A stretch of 64,000 nucleotides of DNA from Ampelocalamus luodianensis (Eukaryota; Streptophyta; Magnoliopsida; Poales; Poaceae): positions 25,860,875 through 25,924,874 of the forward strand of contig CM070623.1 in the NCBI GenBank assembly GCA_036346255.1, in the 5' to 3' direction. Under the pieces are notes generated by a model. It was not told the DNA's origin. It made no database searches and was given only the letters and a program-made list of their open reading frames with translations. The position numbers were made by a program, and so were the translations under genes. Of the stretch, positions 12,605 through 24,840 are shown one piece after another (position 1 is the stretch's first letter; every line of letters starts with the position of its first letter).

Positions 12605-13322
12605 ACAAGGCCTCAAATGGTGCCATGCCAAGAATAGCCTGAAAGCTGTTGTTGTAGGAGAACTCAGCAAACGGCAAGCATTTCTCCCAATTCTTCCCAT
12701 AGGAAAGAACGCAAGCACGGAGCATATCTTCCAATACTTGGTTGACTCTCTCTGTCTGACCATCGGTCTGAGGATGGTACGCTGAACTGAAAGAAAGATG
12801 TGTCCCCATAGCCTCTTGCAACTGGTGCCAAAACCGAGAGGTAAAAAGAGAACCACGATCTGACACAATCGTTCGTGACACACCATGCAGACTCACAATC
12901 CTTGATACATAGAGTTCAGCTAGAGGTCCCACACGAAGCTGAGTCTTGACAGGAAGGAAATATACCACTTTAGTTTGTCTATCAATGACCACCTAAATGG
13001 CATCGTTTCCCTTGGACGAGCGAGGCAAACCGGTGATGAAGTCCATACCAACGGAATCCCACTTCCACTCTGGCACAGGCAAAGGCTGAAGAAGGCCTGC
13101 TGGACGCTGATGCTCGTCCTTCACACGACAGCACACGTCGCACTCGGCAATGAACTTGGCAATCTCACGCTTCATTCGAGTCCACCAGAATCTCTGACGA
13201 AGGTCCTGATACATCTTGGTAGCCCCGGGATGGATAGACAAGGGAGAATCATGGGCTTCGTGGAGAATCAAATCCCGCAATTCCATGACCTTAGGAACTA
13301 CAAGACGCTGCCCAAACCACAC
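12605..13322 (-). pseudogene. Element A integrase: zinc-binding domain and catalytic core, broken
   Basis: The zinc-binding domain shows histidines in HEAHDSPLSIH and the pair CDVC. The catalytic core follows with MDFITGLP (first Asp), SDRGSLF (second Asp) and DGQTERVN (Glu). The last two are separated by 35 residues, so the D,D(35)E triad is intact. A TAG stop at 12993-12995 replaces Trp, which element B has at the same place, and separates the two domains. The reading frame enters the element C LTR at 12599, so the C-terminus is cut off from the core. Expected action: joining retrotransposon DNA ends to target DNA in the nucleus. Confidence 0.9.
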
Positions 13323-13382
13323 AACTCCATGCTCATCCTCTGAGAAGCACTTGGCTGACCCATCCTTGATGTTCTGCTTGAT

Positions 13383-14126
13383 TTAACTCACACCAACATC
13401 TGTCTGTTGTGCGGCCTTGATTTGGTCAACCAAGGTTGGTTGCACAATCAAGGTAGCGAGAGAACTGTGCTCGATCAAACTCAAATTGAGCCGCTGAAAT
13501 TCTTCAACGAGGGTAGGCTGCTGCTCTTGGAGCATTAACATGTAGCAATACACCTTCCAACTGAGCGCATCCGCAACGACATTGGCCTTGCCCGGATGAT
13601 ACTGGATGCCCATATCATAATCTTAGATCAACTCCAACCATCTTCTTTGCCTGAGGTTCAGATCTAGCTGGGTGAACAAGTACTTCAAGCTCTTGTGGTC
13701 AGAATACACCTCACAACGGTTACCAATCAGGTAATGCCGCCAAATTTTGAGTGCATGAACCACTGCAGCCAACTCCAGGTCATGTGTAGGATAGTTGAGT
13801 TCACGAGGCCTCAACTGCCGCGATGCATAGGCCACAACCTTGCCTTACTGCATAAGCACACAACTAAGACCCTGACGAGAAGCATCATAATTGATATCAA
13901 AACTCTTGTGAATATCAGGAAGAACAAGCACTGGGGCTGAGGTCAACCGCTTCTTGAGTTCCTGAAAACTCACATCACAAGTAGCAGACCACTCAAACTT
14001 CTTGTCTTTCTTGAGCAATTCGGTCATAGGCTTCGCAATCTTGGAGAAATTCTCGATAAAGCGGCGATAGTAGCCAGCCAAACCAAGAAAACTCCGCACA
14101 TCGGTGATCGACTTGGGCGACCCCAA
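13383..14126 (-). pseudogene. Element A RNase H domain and connection to integrase, broken
   Basis: The segment opens with the end of RT (RSFLGLAGYYRRFIENFSKIA) and continues into RNase H. Acidic catalytic positions are visible in the NYDASRQG, HDLELAAVVHAL, YSDHKSLKYL and NVVADALS motifs. Three in-frame stops interrupt it: after CVLMQ (about 13842), after RRWLELI (about 13622) and at 13383. The last matches a Gln codon in B and fits a C-to-T change. RNase H would remove the RNA strand during reverse transcription. Confidence 0.88.
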
Positions 14127-14860
14127 GATAGCACATCACCGACCTTGCTAGGATCCACACCACACCCCCGCCGAAAGAACATGGCCCAAGAATGCCACTT
14201 CCTTCAACCGTAACTCACACTTGCTGAATTTTGCATACAACTGTGCTCGCGCAGCCTTGCCCAACACAAGCTTCGGATGCTCAAAGATGCTCTTCTTCAC
14301 TCTTGGAGTAGATAAGGATATCGCCGATGAATACCACCACAAACCTATCCAAATACTCCATGAATACCGAGTTCATAAGGTTCATGAATAAAGCAGAGCA
14401 TTAGTCAAACCAAAAGACATGACGGTGTACTCGTAAAGACCATAACGAGTAGCAAAGGCCGTCTTTGGAATATCCTCGCCCGATCCTCGACTTGATGATA
14501 GCCCAATCTCAAGTCAATCTTGAAGAACACCCGGCTCGTCAATGGTCAAAAGATCATCAATACGGGCAAAGGATACTTGTTCTTCATCACCACCTCATTA
14601 AGCGGACGGTAATCAACACACATGCGCAAGGTCTTGTCCTTCTTCTTCACAAAGATAACTGGACAGCCCCAAGGAGATGAGCTGGGACGGATAAAACCCT
14701 TCTCTCGTAGCTCACCTAGTTGATTCTTCAGCTCCTCCAACTCATTAGGAGGCATGCGATACGGCATCTTTGAAATAGGGGCGGTATCGGGCAGCAACTC
14801 AATAACGAACTCTGTGTCTCGAACGGAGGCATCCTGCAAATCTTCGAAAACATCCACAAA
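14127..14860 (-). pseudogene. Element A reverse transcriptase, broken by frameshifts
   Basis: The start is clear: PYRMPPNELEELKNQLGEL, then GFIRPSSSPWGCPVIFVKKKD, then MCVDYRPLNEVV. The frame then shifts several times. Near 14320 the catalytic box reads FIGD instead of the usual F/Y-x-D-D, removing one of the metal-binding aspartates. Downstream LYAKFSKCEL and VAFLGHVLSAGG are recognisable. As written it cannot make active enzyme. Confidence 0.88.
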
Positions 14861-15290
14861 ATCACATATCGTGGGAACATCCCGGATCTCAAAGGTGGCT
14901 TCACTTCAAGTGCACAAAGAAGGGGCCCCCGCAACTGCGGTGAAAACCCAACCTGTTCACCTGAAGGACTAGTAAGGTAGACAATCTTCCTGGCACAATC
15001 GATTTGCCCCAAGTATTGGGACAACCAATCCATGCCAAGAATCACATCCACCGCAGAGTCGAGTAGGATAAGATTCGCCAAGAATCCCACTCCTTCGATG
15101 TGGATAGGAACATCCCAAGATCCTTGGTCGCCTCATTTCCGAACCCAGAGCGAATAAGTAGTGGAACCCCAAAAGAACACAAGGAGACCACTATCAACAG
15201 AGAAACGATCTCGAAATAAAGAATGCGAAGCTCGAGTCAAATAAAATCGTAGCGGGACGTAAATTGACAAGAAGCGCATCTAACACAACG
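14861..15290 (-). pseudogene. Element A aspartic protease region, degraded
   Basis: The tract between the gag zinc knuckle and RT contains the C-terminal protease signature VILGMDWLSQYLGQIDC. Upstream, the active-site region reads roughly LFDSSFAFFIS, where retroviral-type proteases have an Asp-Thr/Ser-Gly core, so the catalytic motif looks damaged. Several frame changes occur. Its role would be to cut the polyprotein. Confidence 0.75.
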
Positions 15291-16390
15291 TCGGGCGCCT
15301 CCGTGCCTCCTCACCGAGATGTGGTTGACTCGGCCGCTCCCATACCCGGGTCTTCGGTCGTAGGTGAACACTCCTTGCCCGCCCTCCATTAGGACGAGGG
15401 GCGCTTCAATCTTCTTAGGGCAACTACTCGCATAGTAGCCCTTGTTGTGGCGATAGAAGCGGTGACGCCGGCACTGGGTTGCGGGAACACCGCCGCTGAT
15501 CGCAGCGCACGTGACTGAATCACGGTCTGCGGAGGACGTGGAGCTGGTGCCGAAGGCCTCGGGGGTGGTGTAGCCTGAGAATGGGCCCCTGGTGCTGGCC
15601 CAACGTGAGGACGAACAAGACCGGCCCGAGCCGACTGATGGGCCTCCCACTTGCGCTTGTGGGACTCGCCCAGCGCTCTCGCCTTGTGCTCGGCGATGAT
15701 GGCCTTGTCCACCAAGGTCTGGAAGTCTGCAAAGTCAACAATGGAGAGCTTGTCCTAAAGCTCCTCAGACAAACCCTCCATAAACTTCTCCTGCTTGGCC
15801 TCATCAGTGGCCACCTCAGCAGGAGCATACCTCGCAAGTTGGTTGAACTCATGGAGGTACTCAGTCACAGATTTGTGCCCCTGTTTGAGCGCAAGGAACT
15901 CCTTCTTCAGCTTCATCAGGCCGGCGGGGAAATGGGCCCGACGAAAAGCTGACCTGAACTCCTCCCACGAGACCACGTGTCCCGCGGGCTGCATGGCAAG
16001 GAATTTCTCCCACCATGAGAGTGCCGCACCCTCCAACTGATGGGATGTGAAAAGTGCCCGGTCCTACTCCTGGCACTGAGCAACGTTGAGCTTCCGCTCA
16101 ACCAGACGCAGCCAGTCATCCGCGTCCAGGGGATCCTCGGACCTGGAGAAGGTAGGAGGCTGAGTACGGAGAAACTCCGCAAGCCCCCCACGAGTCTGAT
16201 GTCCACCACCTCCTGATCCGGATGCACCAGAGGGAGTGGAGGTGTTCCTTGCGATGACCTCCAACACCCTACGGTCCTCCGAACGGTTGCGTTCGATCTG
16301 CATAAGGACCTCAGCCATGGTCGGAGGAGGGGGAAGCTCCTCATCGGGACCACCTGGCTGATCCCGACAACTACGGGTCCCTCCAGCCAT
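15291..16390 (-). pseudogene. Element A gag, interrupted by TAG stops
   Basis: Translation starts MAGGTRSCRD and includes MAEVLMQIERNR and DPLDADDWLRLVERKLNVAQ, the usual start of the plant Ty3 gag core. The Retrotrans_gag segment follows (ALSWWEKFLAMQ, VVSWEEFRSAFRRAHFPAGLM, EFLALKQGHKSVTEYLHEFNQLARYAP). TAG stops at 16064-16066 and 15755-15757 fall where Gln codons (CAG) are expected. A Pro/Ala-rich linker leads to a zinc knuckle near 15450 in which the first Cys pair is disturbed (FYRHNKGYYASSCP). Gag would build the virus-like particle. Confidence 0.88.
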
Positions 16391-17052
16391 CCTGTTTCAC
16401 TAAGACAAGTTAGCTACAACTCGAGACCCAAAGCACGGAAATCCAAACTCAATAAAAAGGGCTCAAGAATAACCATAAAAGAACATAAGACCATAAGTCA
16501 CCAAATCAACTTCCCGAAACGACTAACCCGTATGGAAAGAACGAGTAATCGTTTGAGAAGACCAAAATTTCAGAACTCAACTCTAGCTCTAAACAGCCCA
16601 AAACCAAGGTATAACCACTTAATAGGGTATTAGGCATTTAGCTAATTCGTATCACTCCTTACCCTTTTAGTCCCACAAGTTTTAGTTGAATTAACCTCTC
16701 ATTTCCTACCTCCTTTACTAATTACTAGCTAGCTGTCCAAACTTGTTCCTTTAAGCTTCTGGCCGAAAATTCCTGCTCCAGAAGCTCCCAATTTCGGCAA
16801 TGGACAGCCAATCCTCCAAATTACAACACTCATGGTTTTCCCAAAACCAAATTTAATCGATAAGTGGCTACTTTTTGAAAGGAAGAGAGGAACAACTTTT
16901 TCAAAACTTAATCAAGAGCAAGGTGAGATAAGCAAGCTAAGATAGGTAAGGAGTAAAATATGAGAACTTACTTAAACCTTCATGAACCATTCGAAAGTAA
17001 GTCTTCAAAATATCTTAAAGGCGACCAAGCTAGGGGTTTCTACGGTCAGTAT
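16391..17052 (-). other. Leader between primer-binding site and gag of element A
   Basis: Untranslated leader of about 660 bp, AT-rich, with the usual TTTGAAAAG-type runs. It resembles the leader of B (27089-27785) and parts of the D leader (40700-41083), including a shared CTTACCTATCTTAGCTT-like stretch. No gene is seen. Confidence 0.7.
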
Positions 17053-17065
17053 GGCTCTGATACCA
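17053..17065 (-). promoter_or_regulatory. Primer-binding site of element A
   Basis: The minus strand reads TGGTATCAGAGCC, the standard complement of initiator tRNA-Met, four bases from the LTR end. It fixes the LTR boundary and the orientation. Confidence 0.93.
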
Positions 17066-17069
17066 ACTC

Positions 17070-18277
17070 TGTGAGGACCCGGGTATTTAACTAGTAATAC
17101 TTAACCTCCATATGGTTCTAGCATTACTAATCAAATATCCAAAGCCTCGATGGACATGTGCTTCCCAGAATTGCAACACATGCTCATCATCACAAAATTA
17201 TACATCATTTCCATACAACATTAATACTAAGTTCAACAACGACATACATAAAGTAAAGTTATTACAAAAGAGCCGACTGGCCAAATAGCACAATATACAA
17301 GAATGACAGCGGAAGCAAAAGCGCCATAAGATGGCTAAGAACAAAAGTCGACCGGTTAGCCAACACAACCCACAAGGCAACCGACCGGGCCACCAAGCTA
17401 GCCGCCCCGCAAGCTACCACAACATAGCTCATAAAAGTGAGGCCCTTCGAGCTCACCTTCTTCCTCTGCAACAAATACATTTAAGCAAGACAACTGAGTA
17501 CACTAAGGTACTCGCAAGACTGACGTGTGGAATAGCAGACCTATTCATATGCTACATGCAGGCTTATTTAAGTGGAGGTTATATGTCTCATTTTGCACAA
17601 AGCCAACTTTATTTGCAATAATGTAATACATTTAAAAGCAAGTTTGCAAATCTGTTTTGATGTTGAATATAACAACGAATTAATAATAAATACAAGTAAC
17701 CACCTGGAAGTGACTATCCCAATAGCCACCACAACATAGCACGAATCCCCCGATTCGTACCACCCATCAAGTTTTAATTAAAAGGTTGTAGTCTAACTCT
17801 TGAAAGACCTTGTCAAGCGTCTCTATAACCTAGGACGAGGCTATTCGAATAGTTTTAACCCTGCAGGGGTGTACCAATGTACCCACACTTCAGACCGCCT
17901 TTAAGCCACAAAGCACACTTCCGAAGGTATGCCGGCACAACTAAGTCCTACGAGACATTTTCCAATATTGTGTATTAACCACGAGCCGCTCGTATGGATC
18001 GAAATCCATACGCTTACATTGCAAGCCGAAAGACAACCAGCCATCACGGGGGAAGACTTTCGGACACTGCAATGCTCCCAGCACCATCCCTCCTACGACT
18101 CTCTGCGACCCGAAGCCAATACACGCCAAAATACTAAGTCAAGAGAGGTCTCATACCCTCTAGTGTGGTTAGCACGCTAAAATGCTTGGTTTAGTGTAAC
18201 AAGATGTTCGGTCCTTGTTGACCCGGGCACCATTCCAGTCACACCTAAAATCACACCATCTTACCATTGTGCCCAAG
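17070..18277 (-). repeat. Element A 5' LTR, part 1 (proximal to gag)
   Basis: It starts TGTGAGGACCCGGGT beside the primer-binding site and stops at the CCAAG target site of B. It resembles the start of the B LTR (TGTGAGACCCCGG, the GACCGGTTAGCC region, GCACCATTCCAGTCACACC), showing that A and B are sister families. The LTR resumes on the far side of B. Confidence 0.9.
18273..18277. repeat. Target-site duplication of element B (left copy)
   Basis: CCAAG here matches CCAAG at 32557-32561 exactly, flanking a complete element with TG...CA ends. Confidence 0.95.
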
Positions 18278-21200
18278 TGTGAGACCCCGGTTTATTAAAC
18301 TTGTAATACTTAACCTTCCTCTGGTTCTAGTATCACAAATAGAATAATCCGCGTCTCGATGAATATGTGCCTCCCAGAACAAGCAGCACACATACATCAT
18401 ATCCAAGCATGCATCGATTCCATACAACAGATTACAACAAGTCTACCAAAAGACATACATAATATAAGTTATTACAACACACCGACCGCCAAATGACATA
18501 AGTAGCAAATAAGTAATGATGAAGCAAAAGTTGCCATAAGATGGCTTAAACCAAAAGACGACCGGTTAGCCACATAACACCACAGGCAACCGACCGGGCC
18601 GCCAAGCTAATCGCCTCAGAACGCCACGGCACAACTCACAAAAGTGAGGTCCATCTGACTCACTATCATCCTCTCGCACAACACAAGCAATGCAGTGAGT
18701 ACAAAAATGTACTGCAAGACTTACGAGTAGCAAGCCTATACATAGCTACATGAAAGTCAGTATTCAAAGGAATGAGGTTTTATGGTTCTTTGGACGATAA
18801 AGCAAGTTTCATTTGCAATATTGTAATAGATTGAACAGCAGTTTGTAAAATCTGTTTTAAGCATTTAAATAACAATGAGTAAGCATAAGTAATGTGTATC
18901 CACCTAGAAGTCACTTTCCCAAAGCCACCACAACATAGCATGAATCCTCGATTCATACCACCATCAAGTTTTAATTGTAAACGTTGTAGTCTAACTCTTG
19001 AAAAGCTTATCCAAGAGTGTCCATAACCTAGGGCGAGGTTATTCAAATAGTTTTAATCCTCGCAGGTGTACCAATGTACCCACACTTGCACCGCCTTTTG
19101 CCAAGCTATTAAGCACACTTCCTTTGGTATGCTAGCACGGCTAAGTCCTACAAACCCTTTCCAATGGAATATGCTAATCAAGAGACGCACGTATGGGGTT
19201 AATCCTTAGTGATCTCGCCGACTAAATATGGATCACAAGGACCCATACGTGGAGCAAGATACACCGCCTCGGCGGTGTTCTCCTCCCTACAACGTGTCCA
19301 TGTTGCATATAATCAAATATGCAACCCACCACGCGACTCATTAATTAACACAGCCCAAAGTACTCAGCTAAGAGAGGTCCCATATCCTCTAGTGTGGTTA
19401 GCACGCACGTAATGCTCGGATAATGATACTCACAAGTAGTTCGGTCCTTAATTGACCCGGGCACCATTCCAATCACACCCAAAAGATCACACCATCTTAC
19501 CATTGTGCCCAAGTCTAAATTGTTTTCATTTTCAGTTTTAGTTTTGCAATTTAGACATAGCACAAGGCTGAAAAGTACACATAGTAATAGTTTGTGTGAT
19601 CAAAGTTATCGACGAGTCGATAACCGCCCATTTCTACCGATAACTAAGCATGGCTAAGCATAATGACACGCAATCTACTAAGTGACAAGGGTCCATCCAG
19701 CGAACCCAAAATCACAGCAAGTAACCTAGGCTTCAGTGGTAGAGGAATGAACATCTCCTCATCGATAATGCATCCAGTGAGGCCAACTCATCGACAATAG
19801 TTTAAAACAACATAGCAATGCATACATAGAATTTGCAAACAATATATTAGACTTTGAAAATAGTAGGAACAATATGATCAAATGAATGCTACATCCGCTT
19901 TTCTGGTCAAGTGCGAGATCCGATGGTCGCGTGGCTCAATATCAAGATTAATAATATTATCTTCTAACCTAACGCGAAAAGGCGATAAGCAAATAAGAAC
20001 GAAGAACACCAAATAAACTCCAACAAAGAAACACATCCAAATCTAATAAAATTTATACTACAGCTAGGGAATGATCTAAGACAATGATAGGAACCAGAAT
20101 TATGCAATTAGAACTAAGCATGCAAAAGATATGAACAAAATGCTCTTTCTCAGCCTCAAAACAACCTAATTAATAATTAGTACTGTTCATGACAAAATTT
20201 TCTAGAGTGATCTAAGGTCTGAAATTTTTATAGCAGGTAGATTATGACATCCTAATAACAGCAAAGTTGGATTTACTAATTTTGGAGTTATACACATTTA
20301 CTTATGATTTTTCTAAGCTATAAATCTAATGCAAGTCATTTTACAGAATTATGAACATGCTCAAATCCTATTTTATACGAAAGTATACTAATGATTTAAT
20401 TTAACAAAATTGGTTTTGCACAATTTGGATTTATACGAAAAGATATGCATTTTCCAAGGTTAAAACTATTTCGAATATTCAAATGACAAAAATCAAGTTA
20501 TTCCTAGTTACACAATTTTCTGCTACTGCAACATGCTTAATTCCATTTTTATAATAAACTAAGGTGACAACATAATTTATTACCGTTGGAATTATCTAAA
20601 AAGCAGTTAAAATGAATTAGTTATGAGTTTCTAAAGTTTTTATATCATTTTCATTGTTAAACAAATACTTACCAAATACGACAAACTCCAATAAAAGAAT
20701 AAGACGTGGACAACTCCCAACCCTTGATCTAAAATCCTACGGCTCACGCACAAAAAACAGCGCACGCCGCGACCGATCGAACGGAGCTCACCGTTGATCA
20801 CGATCCAACGGCGCACGCACGTGTATGCAACCGACGGCGCGGTTGCTTGGGCCAATCCCAGCCGCAGATCTGCAGATGGACGGTCCAGAGCGCACCAACG
20901 GTCGGAAGGTCCGATTGCACACACGATCTCAGCCGTTGATCGCAAGATCGACGGTCGAGAATGATCAAGGCATCCGGAGGGTCCGAATGCACTCACGATC
21001 AGCGCCGCAGATCTAAAAATGAACGGTAGATATTGATCGCAGTTCAAAGGAAGATGCTGACACGTGGGACCGCATGTCAGTGACTTCGAGTCACCCACGC
21101 GCTGGTTTAACCCACGTGCACAGTGCACTGGGCCCACTTGTCAGCGACTGAGAGTGGCGGTTAAGACCAAATTAATGCCATTAATGATTAACCTTAAATA

Positions 21201-22714
21201 AACACTAATGACTGCTGAAATTTGATTTTAACCCCTCGGGCCCACAAGTCAGCGACCCAGAGGTAAATTCCGACAGCGATTAAATGCCGACACATTCAAT
21301 TAACCAATGATTAATCTTAATGATGTCGGAACAGTGCGGGATTGAACCAGAGAGCGATTTAAGGATATTGGGCCCACTGGTCAGTGGCTCAACGACAACA
21401 ATTAAGACACAATTAATAACTAAAGATTGGTAATTAATGTGTCCTAATTAAGTGACGAAAACGGAGTCGCTGTGTGTCTTCAAAAACGAAGCGAGTTCAA
21501 CGGCAAATCGCCGGCGACAACGGCATGCGCGCGCCACCAAGAACCAAAATGGATTCGCAATAGCACAACGAATCTAATGGTAGCATTCTCGCCGCGGTGA
21601 GGACTAGAACGCCGCTAGCCGGAAACGAAAATGGGAGCTTTTCTCGCTAAACATGAAAATAGCGAAAGCTCATTGCGGACCTAGGATGCGGGTGCGAGCC
21701 ACTAAGGACTAATAAGAAGCTACCTTAGTGACAAGAAGCTTCAAAGATGGCGGAGATGCTTGATCACGGTGAAAGCTCACGGTCTTGGAGAAGAAAACCG
21801 AGATAGATACCCGAGCCAAATGAGTGATTCCAAAGCATCGAGATAGCTTCATAATGATTCACGAAGCTACATGAGCAAGTAATTAGCAAATGGAGCACTC
21901 ACCGAAATGAGGAAGAAGATGACCAATTTCGCCGAATTTACAATGGAGGAACACGCGGCGTTGGATCTTAATCCAACGGCCCGATTCGTAAATGCAACCG
22001 AGGGTCCGGCGGTTCGGAAATCTCAACGGTTGGATGGGAATCTAACGGCCGACAATCAAACTTGCAACCGGAAGGTCCGAAGGGTTACACGCGCACGCCG
22101 CGTGCGATTTCGATCCAACGGTTGAGATCCAACGCGCTTTAAAGAGAGGCTCGTGCGCTTAGTTGATCGACCAAGTCAATTGGCTCGAGCCCAGTCCGAC
22201 TCGAACCCAAGTAACAAGAAACCAAGTTTGACTTTGAAATAAGAACATAGACTTTGAATGATTTATTTGAGGTAGCAAATTAACTCCAAAAATTATGAAA
22301 TTTTTACAGGAGCTTGCTAACTCAGATATTAACCTTGTATAAAATTTTCAGAGGTTTTTATGCTGCGAAAAATCTCCAAAATTCTGCAAGGCTCTGTTTT
22401 AATGTTTGATGAGAGTCAAACAGTTTGATCCTCTAAAAATATTCAAACAATTTCTAAAAATTGTGAAATTTTTCAGAGGGGTCACATACCATCACAGAGA
22501 CTTAGGAAAAATATTTCCAGAGGATGATCATAAGATTTGACAAGATTGTTTTTGGAATAACAAGATTTGGATCAACTAGACTTGTGACAATGTATTTCCA
22601 TAATCCCTTGTACAAGAATTGTTTGGCACAACAGAAATACATGATGTAAGAAAATTTTTAATTCCTACTGATTTTCTTACATTTGAAACACAAGCCCAAG
22701 ATTGGGATGTTACA
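18278..22714 (-). repeat. Element B 3' LTR (left copy)
   Basis: It runs from TGTGAGACCCCGG to GGGATGTTACA and aligns with 27803-32556. It lacks about 630 bp present in the other copy at 31155-31775, with AATTTA at the junction. Compared with the other copy it shows many CAG/CTG-site discrepancies. GC-rich stretches at 20700-21140 and 21950-22140 contain repeated CCAACGG/CCGTTGGAT motifs, not genes. Confidence 0.93.
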
Positions 22715-22717
22715 AAA

Positions 22718-22727
22718 CCTCCCCTTA
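22718..22727 (-). promoter_or_regulatory. Polypurine tract of element B
   Basis: The minus strand reads GTAAGGGGAGGTTT just before the LTR start TGTAACATCCC, equivalent to the tract of A. Confidence 0.8.
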
Positions 22728-22739
22728 CAAGAATCTCGC

Positions 22740-23343
22740 CCGAGATTCTCATTTACTCGAGAAGAAGGATGGTTAATCGCACGAAGACGATCCTCGCGCT
22801 CCCAAGTTGCCTCATCTTCGTAATGGTTTGACCACCGAACCTTAAGGAACTTGATGACACGGTTCCTTGTCCTTCGCTCGATTCTTCGAGAATACGAACA
22901 GGATGCTCATGATAGGTCAAATTTTCTTGTACATCGAGATTTTCCAACGGAGTTTCTCAACTGAACACGGAGGCACTTCTTCAAGTGTGACACATGGAAC
23001 ACGCCGTGCACACCTCAAGTGAAGCCGGCAACTCCAATCTGTATGCAACGGCTCCAATCCTCTCGATGATGCGATAAGGCCCCACATATCGAGGAGCTAA
23101 CTTGCCCTTGAAGCCAAAACGCGATGGCCCTTCAAGGGTGAGACCTTGAGATACACAAAGTCAATGGGCTCAAAGCTCAACTCCCGACGACGACGATCCG
23201 CATAGCTCTTTGCTCGGATCGGCCACGCGCAGATGCTCACGAATCACCAACTCGACTTTCGCCTCATTGATGGAATCGCCCAAGAACCGACGCCACCGCT
23301 TCGACCAGTTCGGAGGGTTCTACACCGCCTCCCATACAAAGCT
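22740..23343 (-). pseudogene. Element B integrase C-terminus and chromodomain, frameshifted
   Basis: Homologous to the A segment at 3234-3829. HEHPVRILEES is readable, followed by the frame-changed chromodomain, and further upstream come the pieces equivalent to the GKLAPRY and RRRRELSFE regions. Several single-base deletions break the frame. The junction CCTCCCATACAAAG near its upstream end shows the undisturbed sequence into which element C inserted in A. Confidence 0.82.
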
Positions 23344-24200
23344 TCAACGGTGCCATGCCAAGACTAGCTTGAAATCGTTGTTGTAGGAGAACGCTGCAAA
23401 CGGCAAGCACTTCTCCCACTTCTTCCCATAGGAAAGAACACAGGCACGGAGCATATCTTCCAACACCTGGTTGACTCTCTCCGTCTGACCATCAGTTTGA
23501 GGATGATAAGCTGAACCGAAAGAAAGACGTGTACCCATCGCCTTTTGCAGATTATGCCAAAAGCGAGAGGTGAAAAGAGAACCACGATCTGACACAATCG
23601 TTCGTGGCACACCATGCAAACATACAATGCGAGACACATAGAGATCCGCCAGCTGACTAATACTGAGATTGGTACGCACTGGCAGAAAATGTGCCACCTT
23701 TGTCAATCGATCAATGACAACCCAGATAGCATCCTTCCCAGAGGAAGTACGGGGCAGACCGGTGATGAAGTCCATACCAACGGAATCCCACTTCCATTCT
23801 GGTACTAGCAAAGGCTGAAGAAGGCCTGCTGGACGTTGATGTTCAGCCTTGACACGACAGCACACGTCGCACTCGGCCACGAACCTAGCAATCTCGCTTC
23901 ACGCGAGTCCACCGAATCTCGCCGAAGGTCTTGATACATCTTGGTAGCTCCAGGATGGATAGACAAAGGGGAGTCATGGGCCTCGCGGAGAATCAAATCC
24001 CGCAATTCCATGACCTTCGGAACCACCAAGCGTTGTCCAAACCACACAACACCGTGCTCATCCTCAGAAAAGCACTTAGCTGACCCATTCTTGATGTTCT
24101 GCTTGATTTGGATCACACCAACATCCTGCTCATTGGCAGCCTTGATTTGTTCCACCAAAGTCGGTTGCACAACCAAGGTAGCAAGAGAACCATGCTCAAT
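23344..24200 (-). pseudogene. Element B integrase, nearly intact catalytic core
   Basis: A 178-codon open frame (23344-23880) runs from AECDVCCRVKAEHQRP through MDFITGLP, DAIWVVIDRLTKVAHFLP, IVSDRGSLFTSRF, AYHPQTDGQTERVNQ and on to KCLPFAAFSYNN. The D,D(35)E triad is complete. The preceding zinc-binding part (LREAHDSPLSIHPGATKMYQD) is in another frame, with the shift near 23890 in a stretch where element A is regular. This is the best preserved enzyme core in the window. Confidence 0.92.
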
Positions 24201-24840
24201 CAATCCCAAATTAAGCCGCTGAAATTCTTCGAGAAGGGTAGGTTGTTGTTCTTGAAGTGACAAGGTATTGCAATACACCTTGCGACTGAGTGCATCCGCA
24301 ACAACATTAGCCTTGTCCGGGTGATACTGAATGCCCATATCATAATCTTTGATCAATTCCAACCATCTCCTCTGCCTGAGGTTCAGATCTGGCTGGGTGA
24401 ACAAATATTTCAAGCTCTTGTGATCAGAATACACCTCACAATGTTACCAATGAGGTAATGCCGCCAAATCTTGAGTGCATGAACCAGGCCGCTAACTCCA
24501 AATCATGGGTAGGATAATTGAGTTCATGAGGCCTCAACTGCCTCGATGCATAGGCCACAACCTTGCCTTCTTGCATAAGAACACAACCAAGTCCTTGACG
24601 AGAGGCATCACAATAAATGTCAAAGCTCTTATGCACATCAGGGAGAACAAGCACCGTGCCGACGTCAATCGCCTTTTGAGTTCTTGAAAACTCAAATCAC
24701 AAGCGATGACCACACGAATTTCTTTTCTTTCTTGAGCAATTCGGTCATGGGCTTAGCAATTTTGGAGAAGTTCTCGATAAAGCGCGGTAGTAGCCCGCTA
24801 AACCAAGGAAACTCCTCACATCGGATCGACTTGGCTGCCC
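24201..24840 (-). pseudogene. Element B RNase H region, frameshifted
   Basis: Visible motifs are DIYCDASRQGLGCVLMQEGKV, ASRQLRPHELNYPTHDLELAA, YSDHKSLKYLFTQPDL and NVVADALSRK. The frame shifts in the middle of the domain (about 24440-24490), where one or two bases are missing compared with A. Without those shifts the acidic catalytic positions would all be present. Confidence 0.87.

Noticed and set aside
12993..13343. Plus-strand open frames across the pol regions of A and B
   Set aside because: They are antisense to clear integrase, RT and gag motifs on the minus strand.
17053..17065. tRNA-like sequence TGGTATCAGAGCC at several places
   Set aside because: Only the 12-13 nt primer-binding complement is present, with no cloverleaf; these are retrotransposon primer sites, not tRNA genes.
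20640..21137. 165-codon frame on the minus strand, with a counterpart at 29846-30334
   Set aside because: Inside the B LTR. The two LTR copies give different proteins after small indels, so the frame is not under constraint.
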